Of a stretch of 64,000 bases of DNA, positions 25,888-33,061 are shown piece after piece. Source of the DNA: Halosimplex carlsbadense 2-9-1 (GTDB taxonomy: Archaea; Halobacteriota; Halobacteria; Halobacteriales; Haloarculaceae); contig NZ_AOIU01000033.1 in the NCBI RefSeq assembly GCF_000337455.1, positions 19,262 to 83,261 of the forward strand, given 5' to 3'. Under the pieces are notes generated by a model. The model ran no database searches and had not been told where the DNA came from. It saw only the letters and a list, made by a program, of their open reading frames with translations. Each line of letters opens with the position of its first letter. Position 1 is the stretch's first letter. A program made the translations under genes and the position numbers.

Positions 25888-26334
25888 CTACTCCTGTTCC
25901 TCCTCTGGGCCGTCGCCTATCCAGGGAATGTCGAACGGAAGCCCCGGCCAGAGGTTTCCCGTCCGGTCGAGGCTGACGTACCAGTTCAGCAAGTACAGCC
26001 CCACGAGCACGGCTGCGAACCCCAGGGCGAAGGTGAGCGGCCCGAGGTTGAACATCCCGCCTGGGCCGATCGACAGCGCCGTCGCGAGCGCGCTGATGTT
26101 GATGATCTGAGCGGCACCGCCGAACGTCGCCTCGATCATCGCACCGAGCGAGTTGCCCAGTGCCGTCATCGGGATGATGATCAGGTCGGCGAGCGTCAGC
26201 ACGCCCGACGCGACAGCGCTGCCACCGGCGAACAGCACGGCGCCGATCCCGCGGAAAATAACCGTCCGGAGGTCGCCAGCCTCGGCTGCACGGTCGAACA
26301 GCCGGCGAATACGCGGACCACCGGCCGCGGACAT
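25888..26334 (-). CDS. Four-segment membrane protein following the surface protein
   Basis: A 148-residue protein with about four hydrophobic segments (28-50, 55-75, 80-95 and 100-125) and an acidic C-terminus (GDGPEEEQE). It directly follows the 506-residue exported protein gene with a one-base gap. A small multi-pass internal membrane protein beside the spike gene is a pleolipovirus feature (VP3/VP4), though in those the order is usually membrane protein first. Inference only. Confidence 0.62.
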   Translation of the reverse strand: MSAAGGPRIRRLFDRAAEAGDLRTVIFRGIGAVLFAGGSAVASGVLTLADLIIIPMTALGNSLGAMIEATFGGAAQIINISALATALSIGPGGMFNLGPLTFALGFAAVLVGLYLLNWYVSLDRTGNLWPGLPFDIPWIGDGPEEEQE

Positions 26335-26335
26335 G

Positions 26336-27856
26336 TTAGCTCCCTCCGCCGAAGTACCGGGAGATCCCGAAGGCTCCGCCGACAGCCGCGGCGACGCCGA
26401 TGATCTGGCCCCACACGTTGCTGAAGAACCCGCCGCCGCCCGAGCCGGTCGGCCCCATGCCGCCCGCCGAGCCCTGCACGTCGTCGACCTCTTCAGTCTG
26501 CAGGAGGGCCACCGCGTGGATCCGGTAGTTCGTGTCGGCGGTCGCCGACGAGACCAGCTCCGCGGTCGTGTCGTCGCCCATGAGCGAGCCCGTCATGTCG
26601 GTCATGGCCGAGTCCGACACGTTGCCGAAGTCCGTCGACGAGTCGACGCCGCTGCCGACCTCGAGGACCGCGTAGCGCTCGTTGATGAGCCCTTGGTCGA
26701 ACTCCAGCGTGAGGTCGCCGTGCGAGATGTCGATCGCCGTCGGCACCGACAGGTCCCCGTAGAGTTCGAGCTTCTCGGGGTAGCTGTACGCGTCCGCGCT
26801 GGAGAAGTTGACCGAGTACTCGCTCTCGTCGGTCAGGTCGGCGAGCTCGTAGCTCACGTCGTAGACGCTGAGGTCGTTGATCGACGCCGTGTCGAAGGTG
26901 TCGCCGAGCGTCGAGAGGCCGGTGATGTTGGTGACGCCGCCCTCGTAGATGTTGGTGACCGTCGTCGTCTCGAGGTCGCCGTCGTCGTCGGTGTCGCGTT
27001 CGATCTCCGCGAGGTCGACCTCGCCTTTGCGGTCGGCGTCAAGCCACGAGATCGTCACTTCCGCGTCGGACTCGCTGGCGACCACGTCGATCTGCTGGAT
27101 CGAGTCAAGTGCGCCGTCGCCCGTCCCGCCGAGCGGGAGGTTGCTGATCCGCTCCTGGAAGACGAACCCGGTGCCGGTTCCGTTGGCGATCACCGTCTCG
27201 TCGCTCGCGAGCTCCGAGGCGCTGATGTTGGCGGAGCGGTAGTCACCGTCGCCGTCGACGACACGCACGTCGACGGTCGCGTCGGTCGTCAGCTCGTCGA
27301 CGTTGCCGCCGAAGGTGAGCACGCGCTTGTTCGGATCCGAGTCGAGCGAGACGTTCGCGCCGAACGTCGCGGTCGCCGTCTCCGTGGAGGCGACCGATGC
27401 GTCGACGGTGACCTTCTCGACGCCGTCGGCGTCAGCCTCGGACACCGACACCGACGAGCTGGCGCCCGACGACGTTGACCAGTCGCTCGCCTTGGTCCAC
27501 GTCGCCGCGTTGTCGCCCTCGCTGTCGACGCGCGGGAACTGCGCGAACGCCTCGGCGTCGACCTTGTCGAAGCGGACGCCGACCGGCGTCGTCTGCGAGG
27601 AGTTCACCGACGCGTTCAGCGAGGTGACCTCGCCGCTGTCGTCGTAGTACTCGAGCGCGTCGCCCATCTGGCCGCGGTCGTGCTCGTGGATCGTGAGCTC
27701 GTCCTCGACGATCGTCGGGTTCGGCGTCTTGTCGTCGCTGAAGTTGAGTGCCGGCGACGCCGCTGCCGCCGGTGTCGCCGTCGCGACCATGATGGCCACG
27801 AACACGGCGAGCGCTGCCGTTGCGATACCACTACGTCTGAGTTGTGCTGAAATCAT
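26336..27856 (-). CDS. Exported surface protein with C-terminal anchor (spike-like)
   Basis: A 506-residue protein. The start at 27856 gives MISAQLRRSGIATAALAVFVAIMVATATPAAA, a clear signal peptide. The bulk (35-440) is acidic, Thr/Ser/Val-rich beta sequence with several N-x-S/T sequons, suitable for glycosylation. The C-terminus has a Gly/Ser linker, a hydrophobic helix (VWGQIIGVAAAVGGAFGI) and ends FGGGS. Size, signal and single C-terminal anchor match spike proteins of haloarchaeal pleomorphic viruses. Distant homology cannot be judged by eye. Confidence 0.72.
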   Translation of the reverse strand: MISAQLRRSGIATAALAVFVAIMVATATPAAAASPALNFSDDKTPNPTIVEDELTIHEHDRGQMGDALEYYDDSGEVTSLNASVNSSQTTPVGVRFDKVDAEAFAQFPRVDSEGDNAATWTKASDWSTSSGASSSVSVSEADADGVEKVTVDASVASTETATATFGANVSLDSDPNKRVLTFGGNVDELTTDATVDVRVVDGDGDYRSANISASELASDETVIANGTGTGFVFQERISNLPLGGTGDGALDSIQQIDVVASESDAEVTISWLDADRKGEVDLAEIERDTDDDGDLETTTVTNIYEGGVTNITGLSTLGDTFDTASINDLSVYDVSYELADLTDESEYSVNFSSADAYSYPEKLELYGDLSVPTAIDISHGDLTLEFDQGLINERYAVLEVGSGVDSSTDFGNVSDSAMTDMTGSLMGDDTTAELVSSATADTNYRIHAVALLQTEEVDDVQGSAGGMGPTGSGGGGFFSNVWGQIIGVAAAVGGAFGISRYFGGGS

Positions 27857-27980
27857 GTCTGGTTGAATACCGCTGGTTCGAAGGCTGTACTCCGAGCTTC
27901 GGGTACGACTCACGGAACGCTTCGAGGTACTCGAGAAACGCGTCGGAACAGGCGAGTCCTCGAGGCTCGCCCTCACTCAC
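27831..27980 (-). CDS. Very small protein upstream of the surface protein
   Basis: A 49-codon frame beginning on GTG (VSEGEPRGLACSDAFLEYLEAF...) inside the stop of the preceding tiny gene and ending 26 bases inside the surface protein gene. The coupled overlaps at both ends argue that it is translated. It is soluble, with a helix SDAFLEYLEAFRESYPKLG. Function unknown. Confidence 0.45.
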   Translation of the reverse strand: MSEGEPRGLACSDAFLEYLEAFRESYPKLGVQPSNQRYSTRHDFSTTQT

Positions 27981-28081
27981 GCGCCGGCCCCGTCGATGTT
28001 GCGCCAGTCGCGCCACGTCGGTCGCTCCGTAGTCTCGTCCCGATCCGTCTCGTCTTCGCCGCGTTGGGTGTCCGAGTCCAT
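27977..28081 (-). CDS. Very small acidic protein, first gene of membrane operon
   Basis: A 34-residue frame (MDSDTQRGEDETDRDETTER, then PTWRDWRNIDGAGA). Acidic, haloarchaeal composition and a GTGA overlap with the next tiny frame support it; no homologue is known to me. The palindrome at 28096-28107 lies just upstream and may regulate the whole minus-strand operon. Confidence 0.45.
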   Translation of the reverse strand: MDSDTQRGEDETDRDETTERPTWRDWRNIDGAGA

Positions 28082-28095
28082 GGTTTTCTACCACC

Positions 28096-28107
28096 CCCGC
28101 ATGCGGG
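28096..28107. promoter_or_regulatory. Perfect palindrome CCCGCATGCGGG at head of membrane operon
   Basis: A 12-base perfect palindrome 15 bases upstream of the first operon gene. It shares CACCCCCGCATGCGG with 24728-24742. Candidate operator for a late-gene regulator. Confidence 0.45.
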
Positions 28108-28297
28108 TAGGGGTATGCCGGCGGTAGCCGCCGGAACATCCATGATATGGCCTACACCCTCCAAATTGGCCGCGAGGATAGCGAGATAATAAGGGAACCT
28201 CTATACAGAAAATCGATAGACGATAGGGAGAGAATAGATAGAGACGGGTTCACTCACCGGGAATGCTTTTGATAAGTGGCAATCGAGCGGTAACCAC

Positions 28298-28465
28298 ATG
28301 TCGGGTCAAAAGCAGTACACTCGCACCGTCACCGCTCAGGGTCCCGGAACGCTCGGAACGAGCCTCCCCGCCGGGTTCGTCAACGAGTTCGGGATCGAGA
28401 AGGGACACGAGCTGAAGATCGACGGCATCGACTGGGACGACGGCACGATCACGTTCCGCGTCTGA
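28298..28465 (+). CDS. AbrB/SpoVT-like swapped-hairpin DNA-binding protein
   Basis: A 55-residue protein too short for routine gene finding. The sequence SGQKQYTRTVTAQGPGTLGTS and LPAGFVNEFGIEKGHELKI fits the AbrB/MazE swapped-hairpin beta-barrel (short basic strand, GTLGTSLPAG turn, GIEKG-x-ELKI strand). Such proteins dimerise and bind DNA as transition-state or antitoxin-type regulators. A TATA-like stretch TTTTGATAAG lies about 25 bases upstream. It is divergent from the membrane operon, so it may regulate it. No toxin partner is visible. Confidence 0.72.
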   Translation: MSGQKQYTRTVTAQGPGTLGTSLPAGFVNEFGIEKGHELKIDGIDWDDGTITFRV

Positions 28466-28738
28466 CCATGCCGGGATCACCTCTCCCCCGCGAACCCCGT
28501 GCGACCGTGTTTGACCGCGACCGCTCCCGGTCGCGCGGCCGCAGAACCGCTCCCGCGAATATGCACACGAGCGCAGAACTGCGCGCGGAACTCGTGTGTA
28601 CGAAACCGCGGTCGCGACCGCCGAGCGCACCTGGCCGCCGGCGTGATCACACACGCATCCGGGCGCACTTTATAACGGGTGCGTGATTGAGATGCGCGAG
28701 AGAACCGCGATTTTCTCCGTCGTGTGTACGAGAGAGCA
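28466..28738. promoter_or_regulatory. Repeat-rich regulatory gap
   Basis: Contains an inverted repeat CACACGAG (28564-28571) / CTCGTGTG (28591-28598) with an inner CGCAG-AA-CTGCG, and a direct repeat TCGTGTGTACGA at 28592-28603 and 28720-28731. TTTATAACG near 28670 is a possible TATA box for the following gene. An arginine-rich frame at 28468-28686 crosses it but is not convincing. Confidence 0.5.
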
Positions 28739-28897
28739 ATGATCAAGCGACTACTCGCCTGGTGGCTGGAGCGTCGGAGACTGGTCGAGTGCCCGTACTG
28801 CGGCGAGGAGTCGGACGCCATGGAGTACGAACACGAGCCCTGCGGGACGGGGCTTCACACCTACCAGTGTCCCAACTGCGAGGAACTAATCGCATGA
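28739..28897 (+). CDS. Small zinc-ribbon protein
   Basis: A 52-residue protein: a basic N-terminal helix (MIKRLLAWWLERRRLVE) then CPYCGEES...HTYQCPNCEE, two CxxC knuckles forming a zinc ribbon. Such mini-proteins are frequent in haloarchaea and their viruses and may bind RNA, DNA or proteins. It ends ATGA with the next gene and follows the repeat TCGTGTGTACGA by eight bases. Confidence 0.7.
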   Translation: MIKRLLAWWLERRRLVECPYCGEESDAMEYEHEPCGTGLHTYQCPNCEELIA

Positions 28898-29172
28898 GAA
28901 TCCGAACCGACGGCAAGTTCGACCACCGGAAAGACACTGTCGAGGACGTGTCCGCGTTCTACGACTGCAATAACACGCGCGCCTTGATGCTCGCCAGCCA
29001 AGACGTGCAAGCGTTCGTCGGCGAGGTCGTCGATCTCCTCGAGGACGAGGAACTGTCGCTCGCCCAGCGGCGCGAGCTGGTGGAGCGGTTCAACGGCGTT
29101 TCGCAGCGCTTCGAGTTCGACTTCGAGGCCGGCGCCGACGGCGTCTCCGCGGAGGTCGAGATCGACTCATGA
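28894..29172 (+). CDS. Hypothetical small acidic protein
   Basis: A 92-residue protein starting MRIRTDGKFDHRKD, overlapping the zinc-ribbon gene by four bases. Predominantly helical (ALMLASQDVQAFVGEVVDLLEDEELSLAQRRELVERF) with an acidic C-terminus. No motif recognised. The coupling suggests it acts together with the zinc ribbon. Confidence 0.62.
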   Translation: MRIRTDGKFDHRKDTVEDVSAFYDCNNTRALMLASQDVQAFVGEVVDLLEDEELSLAQRRELVERFNGVSQRFEFDFEAGADGVSAEVEIDS

Positions 29173-29286
29173 GCGGGAGCGAGCGAACATTACCAGTACG
29201 CGCTAATCCTTGATTACTTGCACACGCAAGCCACCTGAGATAAGGTCGTGCTGTGAGTCGGTGATTCGTGCTGTCAGTCCGCCGTT

Positions 29287-31260
29287 CTAATCCATCTCGA
29301 AGTTGATAGATTCGGTCAGGAACTCGTCGGTTCGGTACCGCTGCTGACCGAGTGTCGTGAACCGACTCGCCCTGATCGGTGGCCGGTTGCGCTCGTTGTC
29401 TTCGAGGTGCTGTCGCCGTGCCTTGACGTTCGAGGCGACCCACGCGTTGAAGGCGGAGATCCCGAAGAGGTACAGGTACGTCCTCAGCCCGAGGTTGGTG
29501 CTCCGAGTCCCGGGCAGGAAGTGGGTCTTGTACGACCCGTACGCCGATTCGATGGCCCACCGGTAGTGGTAGTATTCGCGTAGCGCTCGGGCCTCTTCCT
29601 CGCTCACATTGAGGTTCGTGATGAACGTGAACCAGCGCATACGGTTCTTGGCCTCGAAGATGTCGCCACCGTCGCGCCGATCAACGTACGCTTCCAGCGT
29701 CTTCTGGTTCTGCCGGTCGGTGACCCACTCGGCTTCGGCGTCGAAGAACTCCGAGAGTTGCTGCTGTGCGTCGTCGCCGGCGTGCCCGACCTTGCTCGAA
29801 TACTCACCGAACAACGTTACCTCGGCACGCTCAGGGGTCGTCTTGTTCTTGTTGATGAGGTACCCCGGTTCGACGCCGAACGTCTGCTCCTGGTCTTCCC
29901 ACTCGCCGGTGTAACTGCTGACGTAGTGCTTCGGGTACGAGATCACGAAGTCCACGCCCCGGCTCTTGAGCATGTTCGCCACGCGACCACTGGCGAAATC
30001 GGCGTCGGCAAAGAGTATCCCGACGTTGCAGCCGTGGGCCTCGATGGTATCCAGCAGGTCGCTCAATTGCTCGTGCATCGGACGGTTCTCCAGCTGGAGA
30101 TCGTGGCCGAGTTGAATCGGCATCCCGTCACTGACGGCTTGTCCGGAGAGGATCTGGTAGGCGTAGTGCGTGTTCTTCAGCTTCTCAGTGCCGACGACGC
30201 CGGGGAGATCCGAGGTCTCCGCGGCCCACGTAGGAATATTGGTGGAGTCCACCGCGACCGGCAACTCACGGCTTCGAAGCGTCTTCGGGAACACGGCATC
30301 GAGGATGCGCTCCGTCCATCGGTCGAAGGTCGCTTCCCACTCGTCGATACTGACGCGGTAGATGTCGTTCCGAAACGTCTCTGCGGTCTCGAAGATACCC
30401 GCACCCTTCTGGAGCCCGCGGTCGTCGGCGAAGTTCTCCAGCTCGGCCTCGGGCGCGTTGCCGGTGTCGCAGAGGTGTAGGCTGAAATCGAAGTGCAGGC
30501 CGTAGTCCGTCCAGGTGGCGAGTTCCTCGTCCTTCGTGATCGGCATGTCGTCGCGCAGGAGATCGAGCGCGCCCTGCGCGTAGCCGCGCTTCAGTTCGAC
30601 CGGGATCTCCAGTATCCCGCCGTTGTTCGAGAGTCGCTTGTCGTCTACTTCGGGGAACTCGTAGCCGCGCATCACGCCGATCATCTCGATGCGCCGTGCC
30701 CACCTGGCGATAAACTCACTCGCACCCGGGCCGAACCGTTCCTGTTGGGCCTTCCGGATGGTGTTCTGGTGTGGGATGCTGTCCAGCCCGAGCACCTCGT
30801 GCACCGGGAAGTCCTGGCGGGCGTTCGACCTGATGAGGTGACGGCGCAGCTGTGGCGCGTTCTTGAAGCCGAGTATCTGATTGTAGACTTCGAGCCGGAC
30901 GAGATCGCGGAAGTCCAGCGCACCACTTCCCTTGTACGGGTCTTCGAAATCGGGAAGGACGTGCGACAGGTTGCTCACGAGGACGGCGATGTGTCGTGTC
31001 CACTCGTCGGCTGGATCTATTGGCTTCCGCAGCGGGCCCCCCGGCATATCCAGCGCCGGGTACATCGGCTCTGTCCAGTGCTCTGCTTGTGGATTGAAGA
31101 ACGAACGAACGCGCTCGGGCGTGCCCATCACCGTCACGTCGGTGTTTTCTCGCAGGTGGTCGATGTACTCCTGGCCGGACTTATCCGGAAGATAGCCCAT
31201 CTCCTCGGCGACCTCGATTACCTCGTCCAGATCAACGCCCTCAGGCGGGTTCCAGGCCAC
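29287..31260 (-). CDS. IS4-superfamily DDE transposase
   Basis: A 657-residue transposase. The catalytic triad can be placed: DSTNIP (Asp338), FADADFASG (Asp419 or Asp421) and the YREK signature Y564-x2-R567-x3-E571-x6-K578, exact for IS4-type enzymes. The N-terminal 300 residues form a long helical part, making it larger than common haloarchaeal IS4 transposases. I see no terminal inverted repeats or target duplication in the 114 bases before or 40 bases after it, so it may be a solo or domesticated copy. TTATTTAAAT lies at 31284-31293 as a likely promoter. Confidence 0.85.
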   Translation of the reverse strand: MAWNPPEGVDLDEVIEVAEEMGYLPDKSGQEYIDHLRENTDVTVMGTPERVRSFFNPQAEHWTEPMYPALDMPGGPLRKPIDPADEWTRHIAVLVSNLSHVLPDFEDPYKGSGALDFRDLVRLEVYNQILGFKNAPQLRRHLIRSNARQDFPVHEVLGLDSIPHQNTIRKAQQERFGPGASEFIARWARRIEMIGVMRGYEFPEVDDKRLSNNGGILEIPVELKRGYAQGALDLLRDDMPITKDEELATWTDYGLHFDFSLHLCDTGNAPEAELENFADDRGLQKGAGIFETAETFRNDIYRVSIDEWEATFDRWTERILDAVFPKTLRSRELPVAVDSTNIPTWAAETSDLPGVVGTEKLKNTHYAYQILSGQAVSDGMPIQLGHDLQLENRPMHEQLSDLLDTIEAHGCNVGILFADADFASGRVANMLKSRGVDFVISYPKHYVSSYTGEWEDQEQTFGVEPGYLINKNKTTPERAEVTLFGEYSSKVGHAGDDAQQQLSEFFDAEAEWVTDRQNQKTLEAYVDRRDGGDIFEAKNRMRWFTFITNLNVSEEEARALREYYHYRWAIESAYGSYKTHFLPGTRSTNLGLRTYLYLFGISAFNAWVASNVKARRQHLEDNERNRPPIRASRFTTLGQQRYRTDEFLTESINFEMD

Positions 31261-31301
31261 TTCTGAATCTCTACAGGATGTCGTTATTTAAATAGAGCGC
31301 T

Positions 31302-31667
31302 CTACTCGAATCTGGTCAGTTCCGAACCACCGTCAGGAAAGACCTCTCGAAGCCGCTCATCGCAGTCGGGACACCGCTTGGTGCTGTTGAGCTCCTCGCC
31401 AGTCCGCTGGCACTCGGGGCAGATCCACTCGATGCGGTCGTTACGTTGCTCGGCGATTTCGAGCATCGACTCGCCGATCTCCATCCGGTCGCCCTGTGAT
31501 GGAATGATCCGCTCTTCCTCGACGACGCGGACAGTGGTCGTGTGCCCGGTCTCTTCCTCGTGCTCCTTCCGGAGCTTCTCCGCCAGATCCCATACTCGCT
31601 GCTCGCCACCGAGCTCCTCGTCGCAGTCCTCGCACACCCATCCGATAAGCCAGCGTCCGTCAGTCAT
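31302..31667 (-). CDS. Zinc-finger protein with two Cys clusters
   Basis: A 121-residue protein with CEDCDEE near the N-terminus and, near the C-terminus, CPECQRTGEELNSTKRCPDC, a complete zinc ribbon. A helical, charged stretch (VWDLAEKLRKEHEEETGH) lies between, containing a His that may complete the first site. Probably nucleic-acid binding. It overlaps the upstream gene by eight bases and ends the minus-strand zinc-finger cassette, next to the transposase. Confidence 0.68.
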   Translation of the reverse strand: MTDGRWLIGWVCEDCDEELGGEQRVWDLAEKLRKEHEEETGHTTTVRVVEEERIIPSQGDRMEIGESMLEIAEQRNDRIEWICPECQRTGEELNSTKRCPDCDERLREVFPDGGSELTRFE

Positions 31668-31833
31668 CGAATTCAGTCACCTCCCTGGAGACCTCGCCGT
31701 CTCCCTCACAGACCGGACATTCACGCTGTTTCACGATCTTCGCCGGGCCAGGGCCGACAGTCCCGTAGCGCCGTTTGACCGTCCCCTCGCCCCAACAGTA
31801 CGGACACTCTTCGGTTTTATTTTCAGAACTCAC
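31660..31833 (-). CDS. DnaJ-type zinc-finger mini-protein
   Basis: A 57-residue protein. It holds two DnaJ-like CxxCxGxG repeats, CPYCWGEG and CPVCEGDG, separated by a basic loop, the classic central-domain zinc centre, without a J domain. I prefer the GTG start at 31833 because upstream in-frame codons lie inside another tiny gene (31823-31924). Might be a redox or RNA-binding accessory. Confidence 0.62.
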   Translation of the reverse strand: MSSENKTEECPYCWGEGTVKRRYGTVGPGPAKIVKQRECPVCEGDGEVSREVTEFDD

Positions 31834-31924
31834 CGTCACCACCGCGTTTACAAACGACACAGTAATCGTCTGCATCGCCATCACAGAATAGGCAGAGGCC
31901 CATCTCGTGCGGTGACTCAGGCAT
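31823..31924 (-). CDS. Tiny zinc-knuckle protein
   Basis: A 33-residue frame (MPESPHEMGLCLFCDGDADD then YCVVCKRGGDGEF) with CLFC and CVVC knuckles. It overlaps the next gene start by 11 bases and the previous gene end by eight, fitting a coupled cassette. Too short for homology, but the Cys spacing is that of haloarchaeal mini zinc fingers. Confidence 0.5.
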   Translation of the reverse strand: MPESPHEMGLCLFCDGDADDYCVVCKRGGDGEF

Positions 31925-32102
31925 TCGGATCACGCTCCAGTACCGTAGTTTGCCAGTTTGCGGGGACTTCGTCGCGGTCTACTTCCTGCACCAATTTTGG
32001 GATAATTGTCCCGTCACCAGCACGGCTCCAGTCGTCGATCCGATACCACGTGTCGTCGTCAGGGCTACGTCCCCACCGGACGCTATCAGTCACCGTGATC
32101 AC
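31917..32102 (-). CDS. Hypothetical small protein
   Basis: A 61-residue protein (MITVTDSVRWGRSPDDDTWY...). It is Trp-rich (four Trp) and probably beta-rich, with no Cys. Unrecognised. Overlaps both neighbours (17 bases upstream, eight bases downstream), which supports real translation in this compact cassette. Confidence 0.55.
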   Translation of the reverse strand: MITVTDSVRWGRSPDDDTWYRIDDWSRAGDGTIIPKLVQEVDRDEVPANWQTTVLERDPNA

Positions 32103-32463
32103 CGTCTGTGTCTACAGAACGCTCCACGCGTAGGAGAAACGCCTTTTGAGGGCGAGCGTTCGATGTGTTTGACTCGAATTCTGTTACTTCATATCCGTCG
32201 ATCTTCAGGTCACGAATCACACCTTCCACGTAGTCCCAATCTCTTTCAACACCGCCGTCAGTGACGAGTTCGGGGTCATTTTGAGCATCCAGCCAACACT
32301 CGTCGGAGCAGGCGAACGGGACGGATAGCGAGCCACCGAACGGGTACGACTCGACGTGTTCGTCGTCGATGTCCTCGTCAGCAAGCGAGAGGACGTAGTG
32401 AGGCGGAATCCTGTCAGGGTCAGGCTCGTAACCACAGACTGCACACTCGGTATGTTCTGTCAC
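32086..32463 (-). CDS. Zinc-binding hypothetical protein
   Basis: A 125-residue protein starting on GTG (MTEHTECAVCGYEPD) inside the previous stop (TAGTG). CAVC near residue 7-10 and CSDEC near 54-58 suggest a treble-clef zinc site of the HNH-like or TRASH-like kind, but no catalytic His pair is evident. The C-terminus is a mixed alpha/beta segment (VEGVIRDLKIDGYEVTEFES). Function unknown. Confidence 0.6.
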   Translation of the reverse strand: MTEHTECAVCGYEPDPDRIPPHYVLSLADEDIDDEHVESYPFGGSLSVPFACSDECWLDAQNDPELVTDGGVERDWDYVEGVIRDLKIDGYEVTEFESNTSNARPQKAFLLRVERSVDTDGDHGD

Positions 32464-32750
32464 TACGACCACCACTCCTTACCGTCAGCGCGTGTGATTT
32501 TGCTTACACCGTGTTCGCGGGCTTCGTAGACCTCTGCCGGCGTCCACTCGTTTGGAACGCCGTCCGCGTCGTCCGAACGGACTTCGTGTCGAATATCGAC
32601 ACCAGTCGCCGAAAACGACTCAGCGACGACACGGTGCTGAACCACCCACGAACGCTTGCCGATCCCGGTGAACGGGTGTTCCGTCCATTCGGCGACAACG
32701 CGCTCTTTTTGCTGTGAGTCGGCGTCTCTCCCGGTTTCGTACTTAGCCAT
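32463..32750 (-). CDS. Hypothetical small protein
   Basis: A 95-residue protein starting MAKYETGRDADSQQKERVV at 32750. Beta-rich with Trp and His residues, ending ADGKEWWS; unrecognised. In-frame codons upstream of 32750 are arginine-rich and overlap the neighbouring gene, so the internal Met is preferred. Two bases separate it from the next gene upstream. Confidence 0.6.
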   Translation of the reverse strand: MAKYETGRDADSQQKERVVAEWTEHPFTGIGKRSWVVQHRVVAESFSATGVDIRHEVRSDDADGVPNEWTPAEVYEAREHGVSKITRADGKEWWS

Positions 32751-32752
32751 AC

Positions 32753-32983
32753 TCACCACCAGTCTTCGTCTTCGAGGTGTTTCGTGTGCGTGTAGACGCC
32801 CTGGACGGCATCCGGCGGGTACACTTCGAGCTGATAGCTCTCCTTGTAGATAGCTTTGATCCACCCACCCCGAAGGAACTCGACCCTGTCAGCACGCTTA
32901 ACGTCGCGTTCGTCGGTGAAGTGGATCTCTGCTCCATCGGTCAGAATGCTCGGCCCGTCTTCGTGTGTCTGTCGTGCGCTCAT
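32753..32983 (-). CDS. Hypothetical small protein, SH3-like possible
   Basis: A 76-residue protein. The central part (IHFTDERDVKRADRVEFLRGGWIKAIYKESYQLEVYPPDAVQGVYTH) alternates short strands in a way that suits a small beta barrel, but no family is recognised. It starts on ATGA overlapping a 26-codon frame and is followed closely by another small gene in the cassette. Confidence 0.58.
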   Translation of the reverse strand: MSARQTHEDGPSILTDGAEIHFTDERDVKRADRVEFLRGGWIKAIYKESYQLEVYPPDAVQGVYTHTKHLEDEDWW

Positions 32984-33060
32984 TGTATCACGGCGTAGGT
33001 CGCCACCCGACGCCCTGCGCGGGAATCGAACCCACGTTCGCCGACCAGGGTAGACGCCAT
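32980..33060 (-). other. Short coupled frame overlapping a tRNA T-arm-like sequence
   Basis: A 26-codon frame lies between the Dam methylase and the next small gene, ending ATGA. The same DNA (minus strand) contains GTGGG-TTCGATT-CCCGC, a perfect tRNA T arm, flanked by CCCTG/CAGGG; a full cloverleaf with a seven-pair acceptor cannot be built. It may be a tRNA fragment, a tRNA-like element or a leader peptide. Confidence 0.35.
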
Positions 33061-33061
33061 C

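Noticed and set aside
28468..28686. 72-codon plus-strand frame after the AbrB-like gene
   Set aside because: Arg/Pro/Ser-rich composition and overlap with operator-like repeats; spacing alone is weak support.
29170..31300. Complete insertion sequence with inverted repeats
   Set aside because: I searched both flanks of the transposase by eye and found no matching ends, so only the gene is annotated.
33005..33060. Functional tRNA gene on the minus strand
   Set aside because: Only the T arm is convincing; acceptor, D and anticodon arms could not be paired at the right distances.
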